From NCBI GenBank assembly GCA_001599815.1, contig BCIA01000001.1:2918934-2982933 (forward strand): a stretch of 64,000 nt of DNA, read 5' to 3'. The stretch's first letter is position 1. Every line of letters begins with the position of its first letter. The position numbers and the translations under genes were made by a program. The stretch is from Furcasterigmium furcatum (lineage: Eukaryota > Ascomycota > Sordariomycetes > Glomerellales > Plectosphaerellaceae). Below, one piece after another: positions 1 through 10,831 of the stretch. A model generated the notes under the pieces. The model saw nothing but the letters and a program-made list of their open reading frames with translations. It did no database searches and had not been told where the DNA came from.

Positions 1-1547
1 TGCCGAGATGAGACCGGTGTAAGAGGCGACGAGTGTCATTGTCAGGCCGCGACTGCGCGTGGTAAAGGGGTAAATCTCGACGGTGTATGCCGGTACGAGA
101 GGGGTCCAGGCAATGTCGTAGAAGAAGTAGGCAATGAAGATGAAGGCGACGACTGCTCGGCCGGCAAGCTCGTTGTGCGACTCGACGAAATGGGCTGTGA
201 GGGCCGTCCAGACGATGTAGCTGAACAGGAGACCTCCGGTGGAGACCAATAGGAGCCATCGGCGTCCGAATCTGTCTACCATCAAGGCTCCGACAAAGAC
301 GGCTGCCGCGAAGTTGAAGAGCTGGAGGAGGCCGTTGATCAGGGTCTGGTCGCCGGGCTCGGTAATACCGATGGTGTTGAGCACCAGCGTGAGGTAGTAG
401 CTGACAACACCGATGCCGTTCCACTGACTTCCCAAGCCAAGAATCCAGGAAATGAGAACGCGCTTGCGGTTCGGAGCTGTCTTGAGGAGGCCCGCCCACG
501 AGATTTTGTTGCCCTCGGAGCGCTCGGCGTCGATGGCCTTTTGGATCTCGGCCATCTCGTATTCAACAAGGGGGGATCCTTCCACCCCGGCAGCATGCCA
601 TTTGGTGAAGATAGCCCGTGCTTCCTCCTGTCTTCCGTTGGCAATAAGCCAACTGTGCGCTTGAAGTTAGTATATCTGGTGATCCCGCTGCCATGTTGTC
701 GGCCGTGGACGGGACTAACCGAGGAGATTCAGGCACCCAGTAAACACCCAGAAACTGGAAGAAAGGAATGGCAGCCTGAAGGGCGGAGGGAATCCTCCAA
801 GCCCAAGTGGAAGCCATCCTGAAGGTTCCATAGGTTACCCATGCCGCAGCAATGGCACCAACGAAGAAGAATGTGTTGTAGAGTGCAGTAATCTTGCCGC
901 GATGGGTAGGGTAAGACAGCTCAGCGACCAGAATGGGACACGGCAAGGCCAGAAAGACGGTGGCGACCCCTACAATGGCCCTGGACACGACGAACATGGC
1001 CAGGTTGTTCGAGGCCGCCTGGATGGCGGGCCCGACGAGCATAATGACCAGGCCAATCCACATTGGAAGCTTTCGGCCCCACTTGTCTGACATCCAGGAG
1101 ACCGGGAGGAGGCCGAGGATCTTGGAAACGGGATAGATGGCGTTGATTGCTCCCAGCACAGGGGCCGAGGGGCGGTTGAAGTGGTCTCGCCACTGGGGGA
1201 GAGTTTGCAGGCCGTTCATCATTGATCCTGTCCGGTGACTGTCAGTTGGTCCATCCAGATCAAGACGTTATCTTTCTCCGTGGGAAGCGTCCTACCATCG
1301 TAGCCAACGGCGGCCGAAGAGAAGAGGGGAATCAAGAGCATCAGGTTGAGGAGTAGGAGGTGCCTTGTGAGATACCATGGGCGCTCATGCTGCGGCAAGA
1401 CCTGTAACAAGGTTACATCAGTAACTGGATCGGACCGGTAGATGCGGTAGAGAATGCCCCGCGGCGGAGTACCTTCTGCAGCTCGGGTCCGACCGTCTGG
1501 GCGGCGGAGGAGTCTTTCTCGTCCTTCTTCTTGTTGGAGCCGAACAT
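1..1547 (-). CDS. MFS sugar permease, lactose-permease-like (C-terminus cut by window edge)
   Basis: Proton-coupled sugar transporter of the plasma membrane, sugar porter family. Exons read 1547-1473, 1401-1296, 1227-720 and 652-1 and keep frame; about 447 residues are visible of the roughly 530 usual, with the C-terminal helices lying off the left edge. Family signatures are visible: GYDGSMMNGLQTLPQW in the first helix region, DKWGRK in the loop between helices 2 and 3, PESPRWL before the central loop, and DRFGRRWLL in the second half. The GYDGSMMNG stretch resembles fungal lactose/cellobiose-type permeases (recalled, not searched). The ATG at 1547 gives MFGSNKKK, a usual short cytosolic N-terminus. 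It diverges from a Zn2Cys6 regulator across 649 bp, and an intracellular-type beta-glucosidase follows that regulator, so import of a beta-linked disaccharide is the likely role. The substrate itself is inferred. Confidence 0.93.
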
Positions 1548-1836
1548 CTTGAGGGTGAAACAAGAGCAAAGACTCTTCCCAAAGGCCAGCCAGGGCTGTT
1601 TGTTCCGCGTATCGAGTTCCCAGACAGACCACGACACTGGCGCCTTAGATCTCCAGCCGAGTGGTCTGAGGCGCGAGGAGTTGTCTGCCCTGACCGGTGC
1701 TTTGCTCGGAAAGCATACTGCCCCAGAGCTCAGGAATCAGAGGCTCTGAGAAATATCCCCGCCAGAAAGAACCCCAAGAGCATGAGTCGTGGATCGTGAA
1801 CCTGGAGATGGGGTCAGGCTGGGGACAAGGAAAATC

Positions 1837-1848
1837 CGGGGTTACCCG
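1837..1848. promoter_or_regulatory. CGG-N6-CCG palindrome, candidate Zn2Cys6 site
   Basis: The sequence CGGGGTTACCCG places inverted CGG triplets six bases apart. Inverted CGG triplets are the standard half-sites of Gal4-type binuclear zinc cluster dimers. Its place in the permease/regulator promoter makes it a candidate operator. Binding is inferred only. Confidence 0.4.
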
Positions 1849-1954
1849 ACGCTGAGGTTATTTGCTGGAGTTCCAGGCTGTCCTCTGCGTATAGGGGAGG
1901 TCCAAGCCGTGGTTGTCTAGCCGAAAAGTTTGTGCTTAGTTTCTCTCCGTGCTG

Positions 1955-1969
1955 TCGGGGAGCCTCCGA
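1955..1969. promoter_or_regulatory. TCGGGGA..GCC..CCGA element, copy A
   Basis: Reads TCGGGGAGCCTCCGA, with inverted CGG triplets seven bases apart. It shares the TCGGGGA/GCC/CCGA core with copies at 2084-2098 and (reverse strand) 4317-4335, all upstream of genes of the sugar trio. Confidence 0.4.
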
Positions 1970-2083
1970 GGATTGTCTCCTTGCCAGTCAAGCTGCTTAC
2001 TAGCTACGCTCGGGCTAAACTAGATGCATCCAACCAACTCCAAACTGGAGAAACTTCAGATATTTCCCCGGCCGTCTCCACTG

Positions 2084-2098
2084 TCGGGGACAGCCCGA
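2084..2098. promoter_or_regulatory. TCGGGGACAGCCCGA element, copy B
   Basis: Reads TCGGGGACAGCCCGA, preceded by CTG so that CTGTC..GACAG is also a small palindrome. It lies about 100 bp before the regulator ATG. The core matches copy A and, on the reverse strand, the copy before the beta-glucosidase, with a two-base spacing difference. Confidence 0.45.
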
Positions 2099-2196
2099 TG
2101 TCTTGATAAAGCCACTGGCGCTGCTCACCTCTTGTTCGCTGCAACTCATTCGGAACATTCATCTGCGCACCCGGCAGGCCACCTGTCCACCTGAAC

Positions 2197-4276
2197 ATGC
2201 CTCCCCGACACTCGGTGCTCCCCGAGAGCTCTCCCCAGGACACAGAGAGCGGCTCATCTGCGGAGCCGCGACCGACGAAACGGCCCAGAAAGATGCCCCC
2301 GACGCAAGACACAGACCCAATCCGGGGCCACGGGGCCGCCGAGACCACGGGCGCCCCAGGATCGGCTCCCCGCAACCCTGCACCGGCCATATCACTTTCA
2401 AGATCGGCACGAGGGCCAGCAGCGTGCGAGAGATGCCGGGACAGAAAGACAAAGTGCGACTTCAAGCGTCCAGCCTGTGGGTATTGCGTGAAACGTAGTC
2501 TGCCCTGCGTATACACCGACGAAGGATCCGAGTAAGTGAACCGGCCAAGCCAATTTGCCTCCATGCCTGCAGCTGACACCACCCCCTCGCAGACTTGCAG
2601 TCACCGGGGCAGACATCCTCGCAGCCATCGGGGACTTGTCCAAGCTGGTGGAGAGCCAGCAGGCCTCTCGACCCGGCTGCACCCCGACGTCCTGCCAGCG
2701 AGCACCGTACGATGTAGCATCGCCAGTCTCCCAGCTGCCAGCCCAGACCCCGAGTGCGCGGTCAGGCTGGGCTGGCGAAAACACCGCCGTGTCGTCCACG
2801 TCTTGCACCCAGGGCCTCGATTCCGTCCTCCAGTGGGACGTGTTCCAGTTTCTCCGGCCCATTCCCTGTCTCTTCTCCGAAGAGGTCCAGAGGCCGGCGC
2901 AGGTTCTCCCGCCTCCCACTCTGCAATACAGCGAGCTGCTGCGTCTCGAGAACAAGTATATCGATGGCATCCACAACAAGAACCCCTTCCTGGACTTGAA
3001 TGAACTGCACGCCATGATTCTGAACGTCGCGGAGAACGGCCCCGACTGGTCTACACAGACGTGCCTGGTGGCCCTGGTGTGTGCGGTGGGAGCCATCACT
3101 CAGTCATATCCCACACACAACGTCCAGCCAATGGCTCTGAGATTTGCAACATCTGCCTCCCCCCCCGAACTTGCGACGAATACGGGCGACCTCCGGCTTG
3201 CCCAGCAGTTCTGGGGAATGGCTGCGAAGCGGCTCGGCCTGGCCATCGGCCAGAACGACGTCGCATCCGTGCAATGCCTGTGTCTGGCCGGAATCTGGTA
3301 CATGCACAACCTGCAGCCCCTCCAGGCATGGAAGCACTTCAACCTCGCTGGAGGCTCGTGGCATTGCCTGAGGCTGATGAACCGCGCCCCGGGCGACCTC
3401 TTCGACACAGGCCACGACTCTTCCAAGTCTTTCACGGTCTCGCAGTCTCTGTACTTCACCATCTGGAAATCGCAAGGTGAGTTGATGCTAGAGCTTCCGT
3501 TGCCCAGCCCCGAGTTCGACTCCGTGCGGTTTCCATACACGTTTCCGACGCCACCAACGCCCAGCGCCGACTCCATAGGTGCCGACCCGGGCGAAGATGA
3601 GCGGTCTTGGTATTATTATCTAGCCGACATCGCTGCCCGCCACCTCTTGAACCGTCTTGTTCAGACCAACTATGACACATCCGGGCCCATGACGAGCGCC
3701 CAGGTCCAGCGCCTCATCACGGAAGCCGAGGTCATGGAGAACCAGGTCTTCAACTGGCATTCATCTCTGCCTTCCATTTTCCAGTTCGATATACCCACGG
3801 GCTTCAGCCTCGATCCTCATCCCGACGACATGACGCAGATATTGCGGTTCCGCTACCTCAGTCTTCGCGACATCGTCGGGCGGGTGTTCGTCAAGCTGTG
3901 CGTGGAGCAATCCTTAGAGAACTTTGACTTCTCGCTCCGCGCGCGCATCGTGTCTCTCGCCTCGCAGTCAATGCAGTACAGCATGCTCAAGCTGTCGCAG
4001 GTGAAGGCCCACCGGCACCAAGGGACATGGTTCATGCTCCGCGTTGCGTCAACGGCTTCGATGGTCCTTTGCGCGGTGCACTTGGCTCAGCAGAAGCCGT
4101 GGCCCGTGGGGGCTCACACCCTCATCTTGCCGGCTGGGTGGCGGGCAAGGATCAGTGAGGCTCACCAGCAGATCGGCGCTTTCTGGTATGAACCGACCGG
4201 GGGAGCTACGGCCATGCAGAACGTGCTCCAGTCTTCGCTGGACGCATGCTCTGCGGAGACACCAGCTGGGGGTTGA
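2197..4276 (+). CDS. Zn2Cys6 transcription factor, likely sugar-cluster regulator
   Basis: Predicted nuclear regulator of 672 aa. Exons 2197-2531 and 2593-4276; the GTAAGT...CGCAG intron joins in frame. The binuclear zinc cluster lies at residues 77-104 with six cysteines (77, 80, 87, 94, 97, 104) in the order CX2CX6CX6CX2CX6C. Basic residues flank it (TKRPRK near residue 30, RDRKTK inside the cluster). The rest looks like a fungal-specific transcription factor middle homology region: helical, with aromatic stretches such as the segment around 'SWHCLRLMNRAP'. It lies between a divergent sugar permease and a downstream beta-glucosidase on the same strand, 265 bp away. Control of those two genes is inferred from position and from the CGG-type palindromes in both promoters. 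It may also control itself. Confidence 0.9.
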
Positions 4277-4316
4277 GATCCCGGGAGAGTTGAAGGGACT
4301 GGATGTGGTAACCACC

Positions 4317-4335
4317 ATCGGGGGCTGTCCCCGAT
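4317..4335. promoter_or_regulatory. Perfect 7-bp inverted repeat ATCGGGG-N5-CCCCGAT, copy C
   Basis: The arms ATCGGGG and CCCCGAT are perfect reverse complements around GCTGT. Read on the reverse strand the core is TCGGGGACAGCCCCCGA, which matches copies A and B in the permease/regulator promoter. It sits about 210 bp before the beta-glucosidase start, so it is a plausible operator for the neighbouring Zn2Cys6 protein. Confidence 0.5.
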
Positions 4336-4541
4336 GCTCACCTCTTGTAGTACCGCATACTCTCTCTCCTCCTCCAGAGTTCCCATCCCCATAGAGTGTG
4401 CACTATTTCTGAGATGGACATCCACTGCTTCCCAAAGAACGACAACCAGGTCATTGCCGTCTTCACCTGGCTTCGTGTCTGTCTTCTCCAACACCGGACC
4501 ACCACCACCCCCATTCACTCGACATTCGATTGATCATCAGA

Positions 4542-7255
4542 ATGGGGGAAGTATCACGATTTGAAAGTGGTTTTGACGTGGAACATGTTCTCAAGAATGC
4601 GTCGGTCGCAGAAAAGGTGGCTCTCTTGGCTGGTATGACCCTGGTCCCTGGTATCAAGCCATACTTTCATCCCCTGGTGCATCTGGAGGCTGACCTTGGC
4701 CATCACGGCAGGTCGCGACTTCTGGCACACGACTCCCCTACCGCGATTTAACGTTCCATCTATCAGGCTAAGCGACGGTCCCAACGGCGTGAGGGGAACC
4801 AAGTTCTTCGATGGCGTTCGTGCTGCATGTCTTCCCTGCGGCACCGGGCTCGCCGCAACCTGGGACCAAGACTTGATCCATGAGGCTGGCATACTCATCG
4901 GCGAAGAATGCAAGGCCAAGGGCGCGCAGTGCTGGCTGGGACCTACAGTGTGCATCCAGCGTTCGCCCCTCGGCGAACGAGGCTTCGAGTCCATGTCAGA
5001 GGACCCCTACGTCACAGGCAAGCTCGCCGCGGCCTACATCAAGGGAGCGCAGTCCACGGGGGTCATCTCGACCATCAAGCACTGGCTGGCAAACGACCAG
5101 GAACACGAACGGGTGGGCGTGAATGCGGTTGTCAGTGAACGTGCCCTGCGCGAAGTCCACATGCTTCCATTCCACATCGCCATCGCTGATGCCAACCCCG
5201 GGGCCGTGATGGCCTGCTACAACCGAGTGAACGGCACACATGTGTCAGAGAGCAGAGAGATGCTGGACGGGATACTTCGGGAAGACTGGGGCTGGAAAGG
5301 TCTCATCATGAGTGACTGGTGAGCAACCTGTTATTAGTCTCGGCAAAACGCTCAGAAAACTAACTACTCCTAGGTTTGGAACCTACTCAACAGCTGAAGC
5401 TCTTAATGCAGGACTTGATCTGGAAATGCCCGGCCCGGCCAGACTCAGGGGTCCTCTTGCGGACCTGGCAACATCTACCCGCAAGGTAACCCGCTCAACC
5501 ATCGATGAACGCGCACGCAACGTTCTGGAATTCGTCCACAGAGCGGGACAGATACCAGTGGCGGCGGAAGAAGGAACCCGCGATCTCCCCGAGGACAGAC
5601 TACTGAACTGGAAGCTGGCAGCGGACAGCGTCGTCCTTCTCAAGAATTCTGCAGGGGTTCTTCCGCTCAGCCAGAAGAAATTCAAGAGCATCGCCTTGAT
5701 CGGCCCCAATCTGAAGATGACAGCATTCTGCGGAGGAGGGTCCGCGGCGCTGCAGCCCTACTACACGGTATCCCCTTATGAGGGCATCGTGGGCCAGTTG
5801 CCTGAGGATGTTGAGGTATGCTATGAAGTTGGCGCGCACTCCCACGGGTTCATCCCCGAGCTCAAGGCGGGAACGGAAGCCCGCACTGCCGACGGTGCCG
5901 CCGGACTGAGGATGAGATTCTACCGAGACCCCCCTACTGTGCCCGATAGAACCATCATCGACGAGACTGTCACGCGAGAATCCTTCTGGCAACTTATGGG
6001 ATACACGCACCCCAAGCTGGAGAAGCTCTTCTACGCTGATGTTGAGACGGAGCTGACTGCTCCTGCTACCGGGTCATTTGAGTTCGGACTCTCTGTTTAC
6101 GGATCGGCAATCTTATACATCGATGGCAAGCAAATCATCGACAACTGCACGACTCAGCGAGGCGGAACATTTCACTTCGGCAAGGGAACTCTGGAAGAGA
6201 AGGCGACGGTTGACCTAGTCGAGGGCCAGGTGTACAAGATCAAGGTCGAATTCGCAAGCGCCCCGTCTTCCAAGCTCGTCAAGCCTGGTGTCGTGAACTT
6301 CGGCGGTGGGGCCGGCAGGTTGGGCATGATCCAAAAGGTCGACGACGATGTGGCCATCGCTGCGGCGGTGGAGGCCGCGAAGAACGCGGACATTACTATC
6401 CTGTGCGCCGGCCTGTCTCGGGACCAAGAGTCCGAAGGCTTCGACAGGCCACACATGCAGCTCCCTCGAGCCGTGCCGCGGCTCTTCTCCGCCGTCCTGG
6501 CCGCCGCACCAGACACGATCGTCGTGACACAGAGCGGAACTCCATTCGACATGCTCCCTTGGGCAGATACCGTCAAAACTCATGTTCACAGCTGGTTTGG
6601 AGGCAATGAGACGGGGAACGGCATCGCGGATGTCCTGTTCGGAGCCGTGAACCCCAGCGGAAAGCTCCCTCTCTCCTTTCCCCGGCGCATTGAGGACACC
6701 CCAACGTATCTCAACTTCGCCAGCGAGAGAGGCCGCGTGACCTACGGCGAAGGGATATATGTCGGATACAAGTACTATGAAAAGGTCCTCAAGGACGTCT
6801 TGTATCCCTTTGGGTGAGTACCTGTACTGGCCTTCTTCTCGGACATTCAGACGAGCTGATTCGGTGCAAACAGCCATGGACTATCGTACACGACCTTTGA
6901 ATTTTCCGATCTCCATGTCACAACGTCTTCGGCCACCTTCAAAGTTTCCAACACCGGCAGGCTTCCGGGTGCCGAGGTTGTCCAGCTGTACATCAGCGCA
7001 GACAAGGACACCTCGTCTATCGCACGTCCCGAGAAGGAGCTGAAGGGCTTTAAGAAGATCTTCCTCGAGTCTGGGAAGACTAAGACCGTGGAGATTCTGT
7101 TCGATAAGTTCACTACTGCTTTCTGGGATGAGGAGCTCAAGTGCTGGGTGTGTGAGAAGGGAGAGTACCGGGTCCTCTTGGGATCAAGCAGTCAAGAAGT
7201 CAAGATTCAGGGATTGTTACAGGCACGGGAGACCACAACATGGTCCGGCCTATGA
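4542..7255 (+). CDS. GH3 beta-glucosidase with PA14 domain, probably intracellular
   Basis: Hydrolyses terminal beta-glucosidic bonds of cellobiose or other short glucosides. Exons 4542-4632, 4712-5318, 5374-6813 and 6874-7255 join in frame to give 839 aa, normal for the family. The GH3 N-terminal barrel is clear (LSDGPNGVRG, KHWLANDQEHER) and carries the nucleophile-type Asp in the motif MSDW. The second domain has the acid/base-type Glu in the ESEG segment of LSRDQESEGFDRP. A PA14-like beta-barrel sits between the two halves of that domain (about residues 405-540), and a C-terminal fibronectin-III-like region follows HGLSYTTF. No signal peptide precedes VEHVLKNAS, so the enzyme should act in the cytosol on imported sugar, in line with the nearby permease. 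The ATG at 4542 is chosen because the reading upstream of it relies on a TTG. Confidence 0.95.
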
Positions 7256-7571
7256 AGAACGGCGTAGTACTGGAAAATCAATCATTTAGAACATACATCC
7301 CAGAGCTATCGATATTCTTGGGTTAGAAACTCTGGCTTGTGCGGTTAGAGGTGCTATCTAGGCTACCAGACAAAGCTGTGAAAGATATGAAGAGAGTTAG
7401 TAGGTTGTCTGCAATTGCAAAAACTCATAGCATTTATGTTCTCTAGCCTAACCAGCCGAAAATGCGCCGAGTGAAACGCGGCCCGGCACCTGGGTATCGT
7501 GAGCCCCTGCCTTAAACTGCTGAACAGCAGCGATCTACTACCTAGTTCCGATATTCTAGCCAATCTTCAAA
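7256..7571. other. Intergenic, no gene seen
   Basis: This stretch lies between the stop of the beta-glucosidase and the end of an uncertain minus-strand frame. It is relatively AT-rich and should hold the 3' end of the glucosidase transcript. Confidence 0.5.
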
Positions 7572-8300
7572 TCATGGGAATGAGAGAAGGGTGTGATTCA
7601 TCTGAAGATATAGATCCCCTTCGTACACTCTCCAATGAAACCAAGCCCAATCGCCGTTCTCCGGCTGGAAGAAACTAGCATACGAGAAACGCAAGGTCCC
7701 ATCTTCCCGTTCTAGGATTGCATCCAACAACCCTGAACCGCAAAAGCTCAGAGGCTTCTGAAATCCCCTAGAAAGTAAGCTCCTGTGTGGCTCCGCGTCA
7801 AGTTCCTTCGACCGCTCCTGGATCAGCGGTTTCGAGAGGATGGGACGCTCATGTTTTCCAACCGCCCCTGTATCAGGGAAAAAAGGCATCGTCCAAGAGT
7901 TATTCAAAGTGAATACTCCCCACTTCAACTTGTAAGTAAGCTTCGGACGCCTTGCATGCTTGAATCTTCGTTCAAGCTGTTCACCTGGCGGAACGTACTC
8001 TGACCAGCAACGATCGCAGCATGCGATGTCCGCGCCTATCCGTTCCATTCTTGCCCCGTAAGAAGAAATGTTTGGCTTAAAGTATTGTACTGTGTTTTGG
8101 ATCTCTTCGCTTGTCGACGAAAGATGCTGGCAGATTTCGATGTGTCCGTACCACAAGCCACATTTCCGGCCTGGAAGATGTCGCTGATGGGGTGAGAAAC
8201 CGAACCCCGGATGCATTATGTGACAACAGCCGCACTTGATGGGTTGAATCGAGGTCAACAAGCCCAAGCCACCGACGGGCGTCAAAACTTTGATATCCAT
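7572..8300 (-). CDS. Hypothetical Cys/His-containing protein (uncertain)
   Basis: A minus-strand open frame of up to 242 codons with protein-like composition. It starts with MDIKVLTP and has paired Cys/His segments: CGCCHIMHP near residue 23, RKCGLWYGHIEICQH near 45, and ACCDRCW near 92. The 'RKC...ICQH' arrangement reminds me of unnamed fungal families, often near F-box proteins, that carry an R-x-C...ICxH block; this is recollection, not a match. The ATG at 8300 is the only support for the start, and an upstream exon may be missing. The gene runs tail to tail with the beta-glucosidase and diverges from the F-box gene. It could be a remnant of a larger gene. No function is assigned. Confidence 0.42.
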   Translation of the reverse strand: MDIKVLTPVGGLGLLTSIQPIKCGCCHIMHPGFGFSPHQRHLPGRKCGLWYGHIEICQHLSSTSEEIQNTVQYFKPNISSYGARMERIGADIACCDRCWSEYVPPGEQLERRFKHARRPKLTYKLKWGVFTLNNSWTMPFFPDTGAVGKHERPILSKPLIQERSKELDAEPHRSLLSRGFQKPLSFCGSGLLDAILEREDGTLRFSYASFFQPENGDWAWFHWRVYEGDLYLQMNHTLLSFP

Positions 8301-8716
8301 TTTCCGTATGAAACAATTTTAAAAACGCCCTCATTCCGATTAAACTTCCAGTTACCTACGGACAGTAGAATCTTTGATCCAGAACATTCATGAATGCGAG
8401 AGGCAATATTAACCTTGACTTCAGACCAAATCTACTAATTCGAGTGAGTGGTCCGGGATATACTCTGTATACCTCCATTTTCTGTAACATATGTAGGAGA
8501 TGTTTGGCTGTGAAATGGGACCGAGGTCAGACGGCTGAAATTCATTCCGCCGAGACCATTGGATGCCTTGACGGACACGTCCCAGCCAATAATACATCCA
8601 CGCGTAGGTATCCATATGGATCGCCGAGAACTTGAAGGGACCCCGCACGAACGATAACGGGAAACTGAGAAGCTCACGACTTCCCACTTTCACTACCGCT
8701 ACGAGCCGAGCTTCTG
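8301..8716. other. Intergenic between hypothetical gene and F-box gene
   Basis: 416 bp of promoter-like DNA. A minus-strand open frame at 8421-8693 has no recognisable motif and is not called. Confidence 0.4.
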
Positions 8717-10672
8717 ATGGGTTCGTCTCACGAGGTTTTAAGCTCCGCGTTCCAAAGTCTGCGGCTATCTGATGGTACGCCAGACAGAGCGCGGCGCAAG
8801 GCCGAGTTGAGTGCGTTCTTGGACAGTCTTGAGCACTGGGAGCTATGGCACATACGCGCCTTATCCAAGGAGAAGCTGAGGTTTGCAGACCTCCCAGACC
8901 TCCCGGACGAAATCATAGGCTTGATCGCGCAACATCTAGATCATTACGACATTGCCGTCTGTGCTCGGGTGTGCAAGAGCTGGTCGTCCGCCTTGAAAAG
9001 AGCGGGCATCGTCAGATACCTCATCTCGCAGCATTTCCCAGGGCTGCTTCAGGCTGCGACAGATGGAAATGACAGTATTGACATAGAATCACCAGAATTA
9101 TACCAACTCAAGGTCCGGCAACGAGCTCTGCGTCACAGGGGGAAGTTCTTCACCACTTTGACGGTAGACTTGTCTGAGGACGATATGGGCGGGACCTGCT
9201 TCACCATGGACCAGAGCGGCGATGAGTACACCGCGCGAGATGTCAACCTGAATCCTATCGTGGGGAAGGACCGGCCTCCGAAAATCCTCTACGATTACGG
9301 AAGGGTGGCATGGGAGCTGGCGGACAACTGCACGATCATCGACAGTCTCGACACCCTGCAAAGACGGATGATTAAGTGGCCGAAAGCCACGAGGTTGATT
9401 CTTCAGGCTCTCAGCGAGGATTTGGTTGTTCTGAGTGATGGGGATGACCAGAAGACCCTGTGAGCCTACCTCTCTGTTCACCCTGAAACCAGGCGCTGAC
9501 TGATTCTAGTGTCATCTACCACCTCGAGACTCGAGAGTCGCGGAGAATTACATTCCCTTACGAGATTTCATCATTCTACGTCAACAGAAAGACAGTATGT
9601 GTTGTTGCTGGAATCGTGAGCCAAACAGAGGACAATGAGCTGCCGGGTTGGCCGGCGTTCCATCCAGGCTATGGTGAATTTGTCATGATGCAAGAAACGG
9701 CATATCTTTGGAACTGGAATGATGGCGCCCAGGACCCCAAACCGCTGGAGGCCGCACCGCCCAAGTTGGACAACCTGAGCCTCGAAGATCGGGACAAGGG
9801 GCTCTCAAAGCTCGGCGTTATTTTCCACCCAACGGTCCCCAGCGTTCTCTTCCTCGTCTGCGTCCGTATGGGTTCAAGTAAGTTGAAAACTCACTGAGAG
9901 CCTTGCCTTTCACTGACCAAAATCAGAAGCCGATGCCGAGACTGAGACGGAAGAGAGTCCGCTCTTGCTCGGGACCACGGCCTCCAAATATGTGGACGGC
10001 GAGCTGGCCGAGGTCTTTCGCCACCAATGTGAACTGGAGCCTACGTCCATCGACATGGAGGACCCATTCATCCATCTTCAGTTCGCTCCCGCGAACGGCC
10101 AGGGCAAATCCAGTCTTGTCAGCTTTCACCATCCCTCATTCAACGAAGAAATACAGGACATCGAAGTTCGCGGGTCCATCGTCTACTTCGACTCCATCAG
10201 CGAGCGCTTTTCGGTCACCAAATGGCCCGGAGGATCGAATCGCACAATTCAAGACATTTGGCTCGACTGGGAGAGATCTGACTACTCCGCGAAGCCGTTC
10301 ATATGGGATGGACTGGTCTATTATCATCTCCCCGGCCCGTTCGTGCGGTTCGCCCACGCGGAGGACGAGGAGACGCGGCTCAAGCGGCCCGGAGCCATCC
10401 AGTTCCTGCCATTTGATAGCCAATGGGTGGAAGACGATGAGGATACTACTGGTTGGTTGTGGGGAGATGACCGGTTTTTAGTGTTGAGGACAGAGGCCGG
10501 GTATACTGTTTGGTCTTTCGATGAGACACTCGACATCTCGGGAAGCGGCTGGAAAACCTGGGAGAATGCGAAAGAGGCCGTAACTGAGGTACACGATATG
10601 ATGGAGATACGCACAGCTCGGCTTCAATATGAGGCTCGGGCGCGGCGCGATACTGCGTTTGAAATCATGTAG
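8717..10672 (+). CDS. F-box protein
   Basis: Predicted substrate-recognition subunit of an SCF ubiquitin ligase, 618 aa. Exons 8717-9459, 9510-9877 and 9927-10672 join in frame with standard GTGAGC/GTAAGT donors. The F-box is at about residues 56-95 (LPDLPDEIIGLIAQHL, then CARVCKSW). After it come alternating beta-rich segments with Trp and Asp, such as VAWELADNC, LWNWNDGAQ, DIWLDWER and GWLWGDDRF, which suggests a propeller-like or other beta repeat domain. This is common in large fungal F-box families whose targets are unknown. It stands alone between a hypothetical gene and a convergent dehydrogenase-like gene, and I see nothing to indicate its substrate. Confidence 0.85.
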
Positions 10673-10831
10673 GCTGGGCCACTCCGAGCAGAGGAGCAGC
10701 AGTGAACACGGATAATATTTGGAATTTGATAACGGGTGATTGTCAATCTGGGTATCCTAGGTCCAAAAAACGCCAACGAAACAAAACGAATCCGACAATC
10801 TTGGTGGTGCTTGACCTGACCTGACCGGCTC

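Larger units (their letters stand above)
1548..2196. promoter_or_regulatory. Bidirectional promoter between sugar permease and Zn2Cys6 regulator
   Basis: This 649 bp region separates two divergent genes. It carries at least three inverted CGG-type elements suited to a Zn2Cys6 dimer, at about 1837-1848, 1955-1969 and 2084-2098. I see no open frame with domain features. Confidence 0.6.
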
